In this document: positions 54,537 through 64,000 of the stretch, one piece after another
How the letters are laid out: each line of letters starts with the position of its first letter
How positions within the stretch are numbered: the first letter of the stretch is position 1
Origin: Humulus lupulus
Lineage: Eukaryota; Streptophyta; Magnoliopsida; Rosales; Cannabaceae
DNA: 64,000 bases
Assembly: GCF_963169125.1 (NCBI RefSeq)
Contig: NC_084795.1
Span: 130,427,701-130,491,700, forward strand
Reading direction: 5' to 3'
Notes under the pieces: generated by a model
Told to the model about the DNA's origin: nothing
The model's input: the letters and a program-made list of their open reading frames with translations, nothing else
Database searches by the model: none
Program-made: the position numbers and the translations under genes

Positions 54537-55770
54537 CCCTCACCTAGGAAGGGACAGCTTCCTGTTGGCAGCCCATTCAGTAGCAAGTTGGACCACGTCT
54601 TCTCCAAAGTGAGAGAAACCAAAGTTGGGGTCGAAGTTCCACATGATAAAAAGAAGATTCTTTATGGCCTCATCCTCAATCTTCATCTGAGCGGCTTCTA
54701 GCGAGCCAACCTTTGCCTCCAATGTAGAAATTGTGGCCTTGAAGGAACCAGATTCCTCACTCTGAGCTTGATAACCAACTTCTAGGGAAGCTAGCTTAGC
54801 AATAAGAAGCTCTTTCTCCTCAGTGATAGCAGAGAGCTTGATCTTAACAACATTTTTCTCATGAACTACCCCAGCAATCTCACACTCGTGGTCTTGAACC
54901 TAAAGTTCAAGCCTATCCATACCTGCTTTGGCCCGAATGAGGTCACCCCTTGAACCTTTAAGCTCCGACCTTAGGCAAGACACTTCAATCTCAGAAGAAG
55001 CTAAACGGTGGGCAGCGATGAAACTCTGCACAAACGAAAAGGGATAGTGCAAATAAAAAAAGGTAACCAAATATAGAAAGGAAAATGTATTAAAAGGATC
55101 ACCTGAGTGGCCAACCTCAAGAGAACCTCACTCAAGTCATCCTCTGTCGAGTCCAAAATGTCCCTCCACTCGACCTTGGAAAGTCCCCCTGCCTTGCGAA
55201 TGAATGCCTACCCATGCTAAATAGACAAAGAATATATCCATGAGTGGGAGTTTCTCCCCTAGTCCACTGACCTGGAAAAGTGATTAGGACCACTCGCCGA
55301 ATGTGAGGGAAAAGGAGTAAATCTAAAATCCCTCTACTTGGGTGAAAAGTGGACTCAAGAGCAAAGTCTGGTAGGAGGAAGTGGACTAACTTCATCAGGA
55401 TGAAGAACCAGGAAACGCTAGATCCTGTGACAATGTCGGGAGAGGACCCGTACGAGAGGAGGAAAGCACATAAAAGCATCTCTTCAACTGAGTAGGAGGC
55501 AACAACTTAGGAAGCACAGCATGAGGCACATTTCTTGCAAATGTTGATGCTAGAATACGAATAATGTGAGACGAAGAAGGACCACCGTTGTCCTTCGGAA
55601 CATCTTTGGGGCCATCAGGAAGTGACGGCAGAAAAGCGGGCTAGCAAGCTGAAAGTAGGCCATACTTGCGAAGGTTAGCCTAGGTATAGAGGATCTTAGC
55701 CTTCTTATCTGGATCGGGAAATTTAGCGATGTCCCTAATACGATTAAGAACATCCCCTTCAATCTTAGGG
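54537..55770 (-). pseudogene. antisense coiled-coil gene of Tat-3b
   Basis: Minus strand, opposite to the Tat-3b gag. Upstream exon remnants resemble the transposase_28-like core (FHPSRGILDLLLFPHIRRVV, WTRGETPTHGYI) with several stops. The segment ending VLLRLATQ meets donor GTGATC (about 55101); the acceptor TTTCGTTTGTGCAG ends at about 55027. The last exon begins SFIAAHRLASSEIEVSCLRS and is a long heptad coiled coil (KNVVKIKLSAITEEKELLIA, KLASLEVGYQAQSEESGSFK). It ends with LLFIMWNFDPNFGFSHFGED and a stop near 54538. The tryptophan/aspartate/phenylalanine C-terminal motif corresponds to FYVAWYHNQDMSLDFTG in Tat-2. Promoter and start are lost at the chromovirus junction. Confidence 0.65.
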
Positions 55771-55794
55771 GTCGATGCGTGACGAGGACAATAT

Positions 55795-57118
55795 ATGTGT
55801 GCCCAATGACAAGGAGCTTAAGGACAATATCATGAAAGAGGCGCACACCTCACCATATTCCCTACACCTTAGGTCTACTAAGATGTATAATGACGCTATA
55901 TTGGTGGCAAAGGATGAAGAAAGACATAGCTGAATATGTTGTAAAATGCTAGACTTGTCAACAAGTTAAGGCCGAACATCAGAGGCCAGCTAGGTTGTTG
56001 CAACCTATTAGTATCTCATAATGGAAATAGGAAGACATAGCCATGGACTATGTGGTGGGATTGCCAAGGAACACAAAGCAGCATGACTCAACTTGGGTGA
56101 TTATTGATCAACTCACGAAGTCATAACATTTTCTTCCAGTTGGGACAACTTATATTGTGGATCAATATGCAGAGTTGTATTTAAAGGAAATCATGAGATT
56201 TCACAAAGTACCAAATTCCTTCATATTAGATAGAGGTTAAGTTTTTACCTCAAAGTTCTGGAAGAGTGTCCAAAGGTCCATAGGTACAAGGTTGAAATTT
56301 AGTACCGCATTTCATCCTTAAAGTGATGGGCAATCTGAAGGAACAATTCAAATCTTAAAAAATATGTTATGGCCTTGTGCGTTTGACTTTTTGGGGTCTT
56401 GGAGACATTACTTACCACTAATGGAGCTTTCTCACAACAACAGTTATCATTCAACTATTGGGATGGCTCCCTATGAGATGCTATACGGGAAAAACTGCAG
56501 GTCGCTGAGTCATTGTGACAAAGTGGGTGAAAAGCAAGTATTGGGTCCAGAAGCAGATAGGGAAGCCAGTGAAGCTGTGGAAAGGATCAGAAAAAGGATG
56601 TTGATTGCCCAAAGTAGAAAAAAGAGTTATGCAGACCCAAAGCGATGAGATATTGAGTTCTCAGTAGGCAACCATGTGTTTCTAAGAGACTCGCCCATGA
56701 AGGGAGTTAAGTGTTTTGGGAAAAGGATAAGTTGAGTCCGAGATTCATATGTCCATTTGAGATTTTGGACAAAGTTGAGTTGATGGCCTATCGTTTAGCT
56801 CTATCGCTAGCTCTATCAGAGATGCATAACGTCTTTCACATTTCCATGTTGCAAAAATATGTGTCAGACCCATCTCATGTGTTGAGTTACGAGGCGTTAG
56901 AGATAAGACAAAACCTGAGCTATGAAGAGCAACCACTGCTAATCTTAGAAAAGGGATCAAAGAACTGATATTCAAGAAGAATTCATTAGTCAAGATATTG
57001 TAAAAAATTGTTCAGCTAGAGAAGCAACCTAGGAGTTAGAGGATGACAAAAGAAAGGAATACCCTTAGCTGTTTGGTGAGTCAAATTTCGAGAACGAAAT
57101 TCCTTTTAAGGAGGGTAT
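55795..57118 (+). pseudogene. integrase with chromodomain remnant
   Basis: Plus strand. ICVPNDKELKDNIMKEAHTS and PYSLHLRSTKMY are the zinc-binding approach, then TCQQVKAEHQRP; core IAMDYVVGLPRNTKQHDSTW (aspartate), FLPVGTTYIVDQYAELYLKE, SFILDRG (aspartate), FHP-SDGQSEGTIQILK (glutamate), LPLMELSHNNSYHSTIGMAP and YEMLYGKNCRS. C-terminal domain: GNHVFLRDSPMKGVKCFGK, RFICPFEILDKVELMAYRLA and MHNVFHISMLQKYV. After 56960 a shifted frame reads CSAREAT-ELEDDKRKEYP-LFGE, the end of a chromodomain whose tryptophan codon is TAG. Several other stops also fit TGG-to-TAG or CAR-to-TAR changes. Chromodomains steer integration to marked chromatin in this lineage. Confidence 0.88.
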
Positions 57119-57120
57119 AT

Positions 57121-58272
57121 TGTAATATCAGGTAACATAAATTAATAATTAATTATTTATTTACTTATTTAATTACTGTTAATTATTTTATGTTAATTAC
57201 TTGTCATTTAATTATTATTTAATTTATTTAATTTATTTTTTATATTAATTTTTGTTTGTTGAATTATTGTTGTTAGTTACCTTTTATATGTTTTGAGTGT
57301 GTGTGCTTGTTGTGTGAACACCTTGGGCGTGTGAGAGGAGGTGAGAGTGGACATAATCTTGATAGCAATAAATGGCAATGAAAGAATCAAATGTGGTATT
57401 TATGGAGAAAATATGATTGGTTATGTTAATTTCGAAATTGGTAAGCTAAATTAGAGCAAATTTTTATTCTCATTAGTTATCAATTTCGAAATCAATAGGC
57501 TTTATGCCATGAGAGAGATATGAAATTAAGAGTTAAGAATAATGAAGATGATGTTGGGGAGAGTAAGATAGCACCACCTAAAAATTTATAATCTACACAA
57601 AATATGGATTGACAGAGACTAAAAAAGAATTAAGAAAGAACTTGCAAACCCAAGTAGATGAATGATTTTCTTCAACCTTGATGAAGCTAATTGGGTTTAG
57701 TGCCTTGATTAGCATGTCAGGAGGGCATAATTCGATATATGTGTGACTATGTGGCATGCATGATTTATTTGATAATATGAATATATTTATATGCATGTTT
57801 ATAGGTATTAAATATGCATGTAGGACCGTTTCTATGTTTAAGGGCATATTTGTAATTTTGGGTCGTTGAGTGCATAAATGCGATTATATGTGTTAAATGG
57901 TTGGGACCACATTATTATGTGGATACATATGCAGTATACGGCTCGAGGCAATCCTAGTGCGTGGATTAGCATAATAGCCACAACAGGGTTTAATACCCGG
58001 CTCAAGGTAAGCCTAGGGGTATTTTGGGAAGTTTAATGTATATTTGGGATTTATCGAGTAACGGGTAAATATTTGGTACTTAGTTGGGCATGTCATATTA
58101 ATTGGGAATCTGTAGGATGACTCGAGGAATTAGTGGGAATTGGGGCTAATGACCATTTTTCCCTTGTGGGCAACAAAGGGGTTGAGTTAGTGTAAGGGGG
58201 TATTTTGGTCTTTATGTTTAAGGATATGGTAAAATAGGCATCAGGAAATAACCAAAACCATCATAAAATTTT

Positions 58273-58333
<61 letters not shown>

Positions 58334-59974
58334 ACGTTCTCCCTCTCCCTCTCTTGTGTCTTGGAAGTTTAGAAGTTGTTGAAAGAAAGGCCTAAGAATT
58401 GAGCTGGGAAATCTGGGGAAATTAAGCTAGAAATAGTCAAGGAATTGATGAGGATTAAAGGTATTTACTGAGATAAGAATTTAGGTTCTAATTTTTTGAA
58501 TTTCTTGTTGGGTTTTGAGAATGTTTAGGCATACTTGAGGGAGTGTCTGAATTTGGGATTAAAGGAAGATTGAACTGATGGTTTAGGCTATTGGTGTTGT
58601 TTGTAAGGTAATATTAAGATTTCTGGACCTAATATTGGCTTGGGTATATGTTTAAAGTTTAATTTTGAGGCTTTGAGTTTGGGAAAAATGTAGAAGAAGT
58701 TGGGATTTCTGGTTTCGCGAGGGCGCGCCGCGACCCAGTTCATGGACGTCGCTGCCCGCATGACCAAAAAGGCCCTGAGGGGCTTGCTATTTCGTTGGCG
58801 CGTCGCGACCCTATAGGGCAAGTCTCGGCCTGCCTACCTCTAGGACTAGGGACTGGCACCTCTAACTTGGGGGTGTGTCGCGTCCCTTAGGACCAGGTCG
58901 CGGCCCGCCTAGGCAGCCTTAGCCAAAATTAGTTTTTAGGCTCGGGGACTTAAACCTAAGCAATCAGGATGAATTCTACTACCCAGTTTAGTAGAATTCG
59001 AGGTCCCAAAGGCTAGTATTTTATTCCAAAGCATTTAATTGGATTAGATTTTTAATAGTTATCCATTGTCCCTTGTGACTAAGGTTATCGTTAAGGCTCG
59101 GGATTGAGGATCATGCTCGAGACCACTCCACATCCTCCGCTCAGGACTCGATGTAAGAAAACTGCACCCGAGTTGTGAATGGGACTGAGATTCCTATGTA
59201 TGTGAATATATGCAAGGTTATAAATGTATTTGTGATTGGAAATATCTGGATAGGCAGGTTAGCTCATACTTCGCAATTTGTATATCTGTTATGTTTGATA
59301 TGAAAGTTCAGCCTAAAGGAGTCAGAGTTGATGTTAAGTGTACTGAATGCAGCTCGGCCTAAACGAGCCAGGATCAGGTAAATAACTAAAGGGCTCAACC
59401 TAAGGGCACTGTCCCCTAATTAATTGTATATAATTGAATTATACGTTTGGATGAATATGTTCACTGTTTCATAATTTATTGCTTGTACTCTGTTGTTAAT
59501 TGAACTGGTTGATCTAAAGTATATTATGCACTCAGTTGCTATCTATGCTTGTTGAATTTGGTTTTCTTGCTGAGCCTTGGCTCACGGATGCTATGTGGTG
59601 TAGGTAAAGGCAAAGGAAAGCTAGACCAGCCATGAGTTGGAGAACTTTGGGGGCGGGGTGTACATCAGCAGCTGCTCGACCACCATGGTTGAGGTATTTA
59701 CAAGGGTTATAGACAAAATTTATATTTTCCCATTTATGCTGGCTGCGATTACATTTTCTTTTGAGGGTTGTAACCGCCTTGTAAATATTATTTTTGGGAT
59801 CCCGTGTATCAAACTCTTATTTTAATAAAAGTCAACCATTTTACGATCAAAACCTTTTAACCTTAACCTATCAGCTGACCTTAGAAACACGTTTATGTTC
59901 AAACGACTTGAATAGTGAGTATTGCACTATTTTAAACACACAGTGTAACGGTCTTGGTTATCCAGGGCGTTACA
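57121..59974 (+). repeat. chromovirus 3' LTR (2.85 kb)
   Basis: Directly after the polypurine tract TTTTAAGGAGGGTATAT (57104-57120) the LTR starts TGTAATATCAGG; it ends GGGCGTTACA (59974). It has a (CT)n microsatellite of about 50 bp at 58277-58326, GC-rich CGCGACCC stretches (58720-58915), GGTAAAGGCAAAGGAAAGCTAGACCAG (about 59604, written here as GGTAAAGGCAAAGGAAAG plus CTAGACCAG) and a late AATAAA. Length and order equal those of solo LTR S. Confidence 0.85.
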
Positions 59975-59981
59975 ACCACTT

Positions 59982-60659
59982 TGAGTAAACCTTTAGAACA
60001 AAGCAAAATCACAAATCCAAGGCTTACACACGTTGCAAAACGCTGTCCTAATACTCTATTTCCTAGCCACCATGGATTCTTGAGGCCTTTCTAGGAGGAA
60101 ATGAGGATTGAGATTGAACCGGCCTTAAACTCACAGAGTCAAGCACTTTCTTTGAGAGCTCTTAGAGAAAACTAGAGATTCTTGGAACTAGAGAGAGACA
60201 GTAGATTAAGATTTGAGAGAGTGATCAAGTCTTCCAAAATACTATTTTGACCCTTATATAGAGTAGGTACTGTCATTAGGTCTGACCAATAGGAATAGAC
60301 ATGTAAAACATGTCATTAAGAGAATTTCACGTAACTTGTACATGCTACAGTAGGCGATGCGTCACCTGCTAGGCGATACGTTGCCTACATGCAGGCAATG
60401 CTACGCCACTTGGGTGGCGACATATCGCCACCCTCTTTATTTTTGAACACTTTCAAAGGTCCTAAAAATACTCTAAATGCTACCAAACTTTTGGGGAACC
60501 CTTAGATACCTTCAAACATCACTTTGGACCTAAAAACATATTTTTAAAGTGCCTACAACTGAAGCTCAAATTTCACATCTTCACTATGTGAAATTTACTA
60601 AGTGTTTATACATTGTTTGTATTTTAACACTTATCTTGTGTATTTAACCAATCATAACA
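59982..60659 (-). repeat. 3' LTR of Copia-2
   Basis: On the minus strand it starts TGTTATGATTGGTTAAATAC (60659), preceded by the polypurine tract TCATGTGGGGGAT (60660-60672). The minus-strand TATA box is near 60255 (CTCTATATAAGGG), with a leader towards 60180. The left end is taken at TGAGTAAACC (59982), about 678 bp, but is not confirmed by a second copy. Confidence 0.75.
60352..60435. promoter_or_regulatory. GCGATAxxTCGC-type repeats in Copia-2 LTR
   Basis: Successive words TAGGCGATGCGTCACC, TAGGCGATACGTTGCC, GCAGGCAATGCTACGCC and GGTGGCGACATATCGCC lie 100-180 bp upstream of the minus-strand TATA box. The last is close to the GCGATATATCGC palindrome of the X LTRs, though the two families are unrelated. 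Confidence 0.45.
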
Positions 60660-60672
60660 ATCCCCCACATGA

Positions 60673-61218
60673 TTAAATACAAGCCTCATTCTCTAGCGTA
60701 AAACATTTTTGGTGCATAAAATAAAGTGCCTTCAGTTTGAACTTTACCTTAGTGAAAATACCACAAAGTCCTATCGAAATCATTAGTTGCTTAAAAGATT
60801 GAACCAAGTATTCCATATGATAAAATCAGTGATACCTCACACACCTCAACCACATCTTTTGTTTTTCTACTTTCTCGCTTAGCACTATCATGGCCATGTG
60901 TTCATCTCTTCATGAACTTTCCAAGGAGAAACACCAACTCCCATGAGAGGCGGCACCACCTCTAAGTCCACATAGGTGATGTTCTTACAACATCTTTGCT
61001 ACCTTTATAGATTCTTGTTACACTCAATTGTAGTTCATTAAAAGCTATAGGCTTAACCCTAACTCGGTAGCAACCAGCACTAACCATCTCAGATGGAACT
61101 CACCATAGGTGTTAGTGTTAAAACTATTCACTAATCAATGACTTGTTCTTACCCATTGAACTCTTTCCCTTGATTTGTACAAGATGAGAGTTAGGTTGAC
61201 AACCCATTAGTGAATCTA
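60673..61218 (-). other. Copia-2 3' untranslated region
   Basis: It lies between the RNase H stop and the polypurine tract. Non-coding, no repeats or second gene seen. Confidence 0.6.
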
Positions 61219-62746
61219 TTATTCTAGGAGTTTCAATCCCATCCCTTTTGAAGTGGAACTTACTAACCTTCTCAGAAGATGTTTTGTAAATGGATCCGCT
61301 AAGTTCTTACTTGTCTTAACATATGAGATTGATATGATTCCACCTTGAATCAATTGTCTCAAATATTCATGTCTTAGACTAATATGTCTAGACACACTAT
61401 TATATTCTCTACTAAGTGTGGATCGGCTATCACAATGTAATGAAATTATTGATACCATATCTGCGATTAAAGGAATATCCATCATGAGATTCCTAAGCCA
61501 CTCAGCCACTTTGCTGGTTTCCGCTAAAGCTATAAACTCTGCTTCCATGGTTGAGAGTAAAATACATGTTTACTTCTTGGAGCCCCATGAGATTGCACCA
61601 CCTCCAAGAGTAAACACCCAATCTATGGTGGAGAGAATATCTCCCTCTCCCGATATCCAATTAGCATCAGAATATCCTTCAAGTATCTTTGGAAAGTTTG
61701 TATAGTGAAGACTATACTCTTTGGTACCCTTAAGATAACATATAACTCTCTCAATAGCTTTCCAATGTGTGATACTTGGATTGCTAATAAACCTACTAAG
61801 TTTACTAAACGCATATGCAATATCCGCTCTTGTGCAATGGGCGACGTTCATTAGGCTTCCTATTGCACTTGCATATTTCAATTGAGTCACTGCTCTTCCT
61901 TCTTTCTTTTCAAACTTCATGTTTGAATCAAATTGTGTATGTGCCTCTTTGATTTTGAGATGACTAAATTTGTTGAGCACATTCTCAACATAGTGGGTTT
62001 GACTCAACACAAAACCCCCACTATTCCTTCTAACTTTGATACCTAGAATGATATCCACCTTTCAAAGGTCTTTCATTTTAAAGTTAGAAGATAGAAACTT
62101 CTTCGTTTTTATTATTACTTTCATGTCATTACTCAAAATCAACATATCATCTACATATAGACACATAAGTATGACATAGTCACCACAAGTCTTAGAGTAT
62201 AAGCACTTGTCCACATTGTTGTGTATAAATTCTTTAGAAATAATGACTTTATCAAACTTCTAATGCAATTGCTTTGGAGCTTGTTTCAAACCATATAATG
62301 ATTTGACAAGTCTACACACTTTATGTTCATTTTCTTGAAGAACATAACCATCTGGTTGTTCCATATAGACCTCCTGCTCGAGATCCCTATTTAGGAATGT
62401 CGTTTTGACATCCCTTTGGTGAACATAAAAGGTATATATAGATGATAAGGCATACAAAAATCTTATAGAAATAGTTCTTGCTACCGGTGCATATGTGTGA
62501 AAGTAATCTATTCCATCGCTTTTTTTGAATCCTTCGGCTACTAACTAGCCTTGAAGGTTTGTATGGTGCCAGTGTGTTATTTCTTTTTAAATACCCATTT
62601 GTACCCAATTGGTTTAGACCCCATTGGAAGGTCAACCAATTCCCAAGTTTGGTTTGACATAATTGAATCCATTTCATCATTAATTGCCTCATTCCAAAAA
62701 GCGTAGTCTCTTGAGGACATTGCTTCTTTGAAAGTTTTGGGATCAT
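61219..62746 (-). pseudogene. RT and RNase H (Copia-2)
   Basis: Minus strand from 62746: the RT N-terminal part is degraded (KQCPQETTLFGMRQLMMKWI in one frame), then HQRDVKTTFLNRDLEQEVYM, GYVLQENEHKVCRLVKSLYG, LKQAPKQLH, a stop, and LMCLYVDDMLILSNDMKV with an intact YVDD box (about 62142-62160). A stop near 62060 precedes DIILGIKVRRNSGGFVLSQT, MNVAHCTRADIAYAFSKLSR, HWKAIERVICYLKGTKEYSL and GYSDANWISGEGD. RNase H: STMEAEFIALAETSKVAEW, LHCDSRSTLSREYNSVSR, RHISLRHEYLRQL and VKTSKNLADPFTK, ending at 61219. About four stops or shifts in over 500 codons. Confidence 0.9.
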
Positions 62747-62747
62747 C

Positions 62748-64000
62748 TTATTTTTGAAGTACTATTGGATGTTTCCAAGTAACTTCCTCATTATCACCTT
62801 TAACAAGGTATAGTGTCTCTACTTGATAATACATTTCACTTGATCCCAAATATTTGAGCCTTTGGATCCTTCTATGCAATTGAGGTTGCTCACCAACTAT
62901 TTTAGGAGTCTCCTCTTGAGGCTCTCTAATTTGAGTTGTAACTAACTTGTTGTCATGGCATGACACGTTCTCACAGAACTCAATCTCTCTTGATTCAATT
63001 ATCACATTAGACTCCAAGTCTAATAATATATAAGCTTTGCTATTTTGGGCATATCCCACACATGCACATCTTATAGCCCTTGGACCCAACTTGGTGCTTT
63101 TAGGATTGGTGCTCTTGCAATAAGCAAGACACCCCCATACTTGAAGATAATCAATGTTTTATTTCTTTCCTTTCCATAACTCATATGAAGAGATATTGTT
63201 TTTCTTCATGGGAATACAATTCAATATATGACAAGTGGATCGCAAGGCTTCACCCCACAAACTAAAATTCAATTTAGAAAGTAATAACATATCATTAATC
63301 ATCTCAATAAATGTTCTATTTTTTATTTCAGCTATACCATTTTTTTGTGGAGTATGTGGAGCTGTACATTCATGAATTATTTCATGATCTTCACAAAACA
63401 AGTTAAATTCATTTGAAAAATATTCAGCACCGCTATCACTTCTAAGCACTTTAATTTTCCTTTCAAGTTGATTTTCAACTTCCGTTTTATAAACTTTAAA
63501 CACATCAAATGCTTCATCTTTATTCTTACACAAATATAAATATGTGAACCTAGAGAAATCATCAATGAAAGTAATAAAATATCTACTTCCTCCTCTAGTC
63601 AGCATTCCATTAAGTTCACATAAGTCACTATGTATCAAATCTAACAATTTAGAGTTTCTTTCAACACTTGGAAAATGTTTCTTTAACACATAGTTCACAT
63701 TTATCATGCTCAACATTATCATAATCAATTAATCCACATTTGATAGCCCTTTTAATTGTGCTAAATCCTATATGTGCAAGTCTAACATGCCACAAATTAA
63801 TAGAATTAGAGTCAAGCATATAACAAGAAAAAGAAGAAACTTTATTGTTCACACTATCAATAGATGTACAAAGTTTGAACATCCCATCACAATATCCCTT
63901 TCCCACAAAAACATTATCCTTAGACAAAATAAGCTTGCTGAAATCTATCACAACCTTCATTCCCGGTTTTCCAAGCAAATATACACTCACAAGGTTTCTA
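62748..64000 (-). pseudogene. integrase and linker (Copia-2), runs off window
   Basis: Minus strand from the edge: a post-protease stretch (LSKDNVFVGKGYCDGMFKLC), the pre-integrase zinc region INLWHVRLAHIGFSTIKRAI with CELCVKETFSKC (63990-63661), then in another frame the core: LDLIHSDLCELNGM (first aspartate), YFITFIDDFSRFTYLYLCKN, KVLRSDSGAEYFSNEFNLFC (second aspartate) and CTAPHTPQKNGIAEIKNRTF (glutamate; usual wording is TPQQNGVAERKNR). ALRSTCHILNCIPMKK follows. A stop near 63159 separates it from GPRAIRCACVGYAQNSKAYI and the variable linker to 62748. The catalytic triad is kept. Confidence 0.9.

Larger units (their letters stand above)
50331..55770 (+). mobile_element. Tat-3b fragment, gag plus antisense gene
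   Basis: A second plus-strand Tat piece: gag N-terminus and core (50331-51234), interrupted by solo LTR C (51235-53004), then about 1.5 kb of non-coding repeat-rich DNA and an antisense coiled-coil gene on the minus strand (55770-54537). Pol is absent. Both LTRs are missing; the right side is replaced by chromovirus integrase near 55770. Confidence 0.65.
55780..59974 (+). mobile_element. Tekay-like chromovirus, 3' part
   Basis: Plus-strand integrase, chromodomain remnant, polypurine tract and 3' LTR. Everything upstream of the integrase zinc-binding region is missing; the left edge near 55770 abuts the Tat-3b antisense gene. The LTR belongs to the same family as solo LTR S. The flank after 59974 is ACCAC. 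Confidence 0.85.
59982..64000 (-). mobile_element. Copia-2, Ty1/copia element, 3' two-thirds
   Basis: Minus strand. From the right edge: protease end or pre-integrase region, integrase core, linker, RT, RNase H, 546-bp 3' untranslated part, polypurine tract and LTR. The 5' LTR, gag and most of protease lie beyond 64000. The domain order integrase before RT is that of Ty1/copia. Fewer lesions than in Copia-1 suggest a younger insertion. Confidence 0.88.

Noticed and set aside
1..64000. tRNA or rRNA genes, riboswitches, bacterial promoters
   Set aside because: No cloverleaf, B-box pair, rRNA wording or Shine-Dalgarno-led operons seen on either strand by eye.

Overview
This window is repeat-dense nuclear DNA of a seed plant, almost certainly a eudicot. 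It is AT-rich, has no operons or bacterial signals, and nearly every protein-like stretch belongs to plant LTR retrotransposons: Ty3/gypsy of the Tat and chromovirus lineages, an Athila-like gypsy, and Ty1/copia. There are also short remains of an L1-type LINE and a hAT DNA transposon. No intact host gene, tRNA, rRNA or CRISPR array is supported. The species cannot be fixed from repeats alone.

Layout. 1-6474: minus-strand Tat-type element A (LTR, primer-binding site, gag); its gag is split by a 3.97-kb solo LTR (562-4529, duplication CAAAG). 6475-8872 plus 22430-22831: an AT-rich LTR scrap and the 3' end of an Athila-like element Z. Z's LTR is split by Tat-1 (8873-22424, minus). The 3' LTR of Tat-1 holds solo LTR N (9051-17337), which holds solo LTR X1 (9769-16003), which holds solo LTRs X2 (10671-12646) and S (12879-15736). 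Target-site duplications at each junction give the order of insertion. Tat-1 keeps its LTRs, an antisense gene and the start of gag; its pol is gone and a truncated copia-type LTR lies at the break. 22832-26730: an unclassified island, an L1 endonuclease fragment, a GC-rich palindromic repeat and a broken hAT transposase.

26731-46681: minus-strand copia element (Copia-1) lacking protease and integrase, apparently split in its leader by Tat-2 (31390-44457, minus). Tat-2 is the most complete element: paired 870/871-bp LTRs, gag, protease, RT, two RNase H domains and integrase on the minus strand, plus a spliced gene on the plus strand with its own TATA box between integrase and 3' LTR. 46682-55770: plus-strand Tat fragments (3a and 3b) rearranged so that protease precedes a second gag, interrupted by solo LTRs X3 and C, and ending with an antisense coiled-coil gene. 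55780-59974: integrase, chromodomain remnant and 2.85-kb 3' LTR of a Tekay-like chromovirus, the same LTR family as S. 59982-64000: minus-strand copia element (Copia-2) with 3' LTR, RNase H, RT and integrase, running off the right edge.

The most interesting signal is the antisense gene carried by the Tat elements. In two copies a plus-strand TATA box lies just inside the 3' LTR, followed by a leader exon, a GTAAGT...CAG intron and a transposase_28-like protein ending in coiled coil; a third copy preserves the intron in front of the coiled-coil exon. Also notable are a GCGATATATCGC-like palindrome repeated upstream of the TATA box in LTRs of unrelated lineages, and a stack of insertions six levels deep. 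All calls come from reading the sequence by eye; no database search was run.
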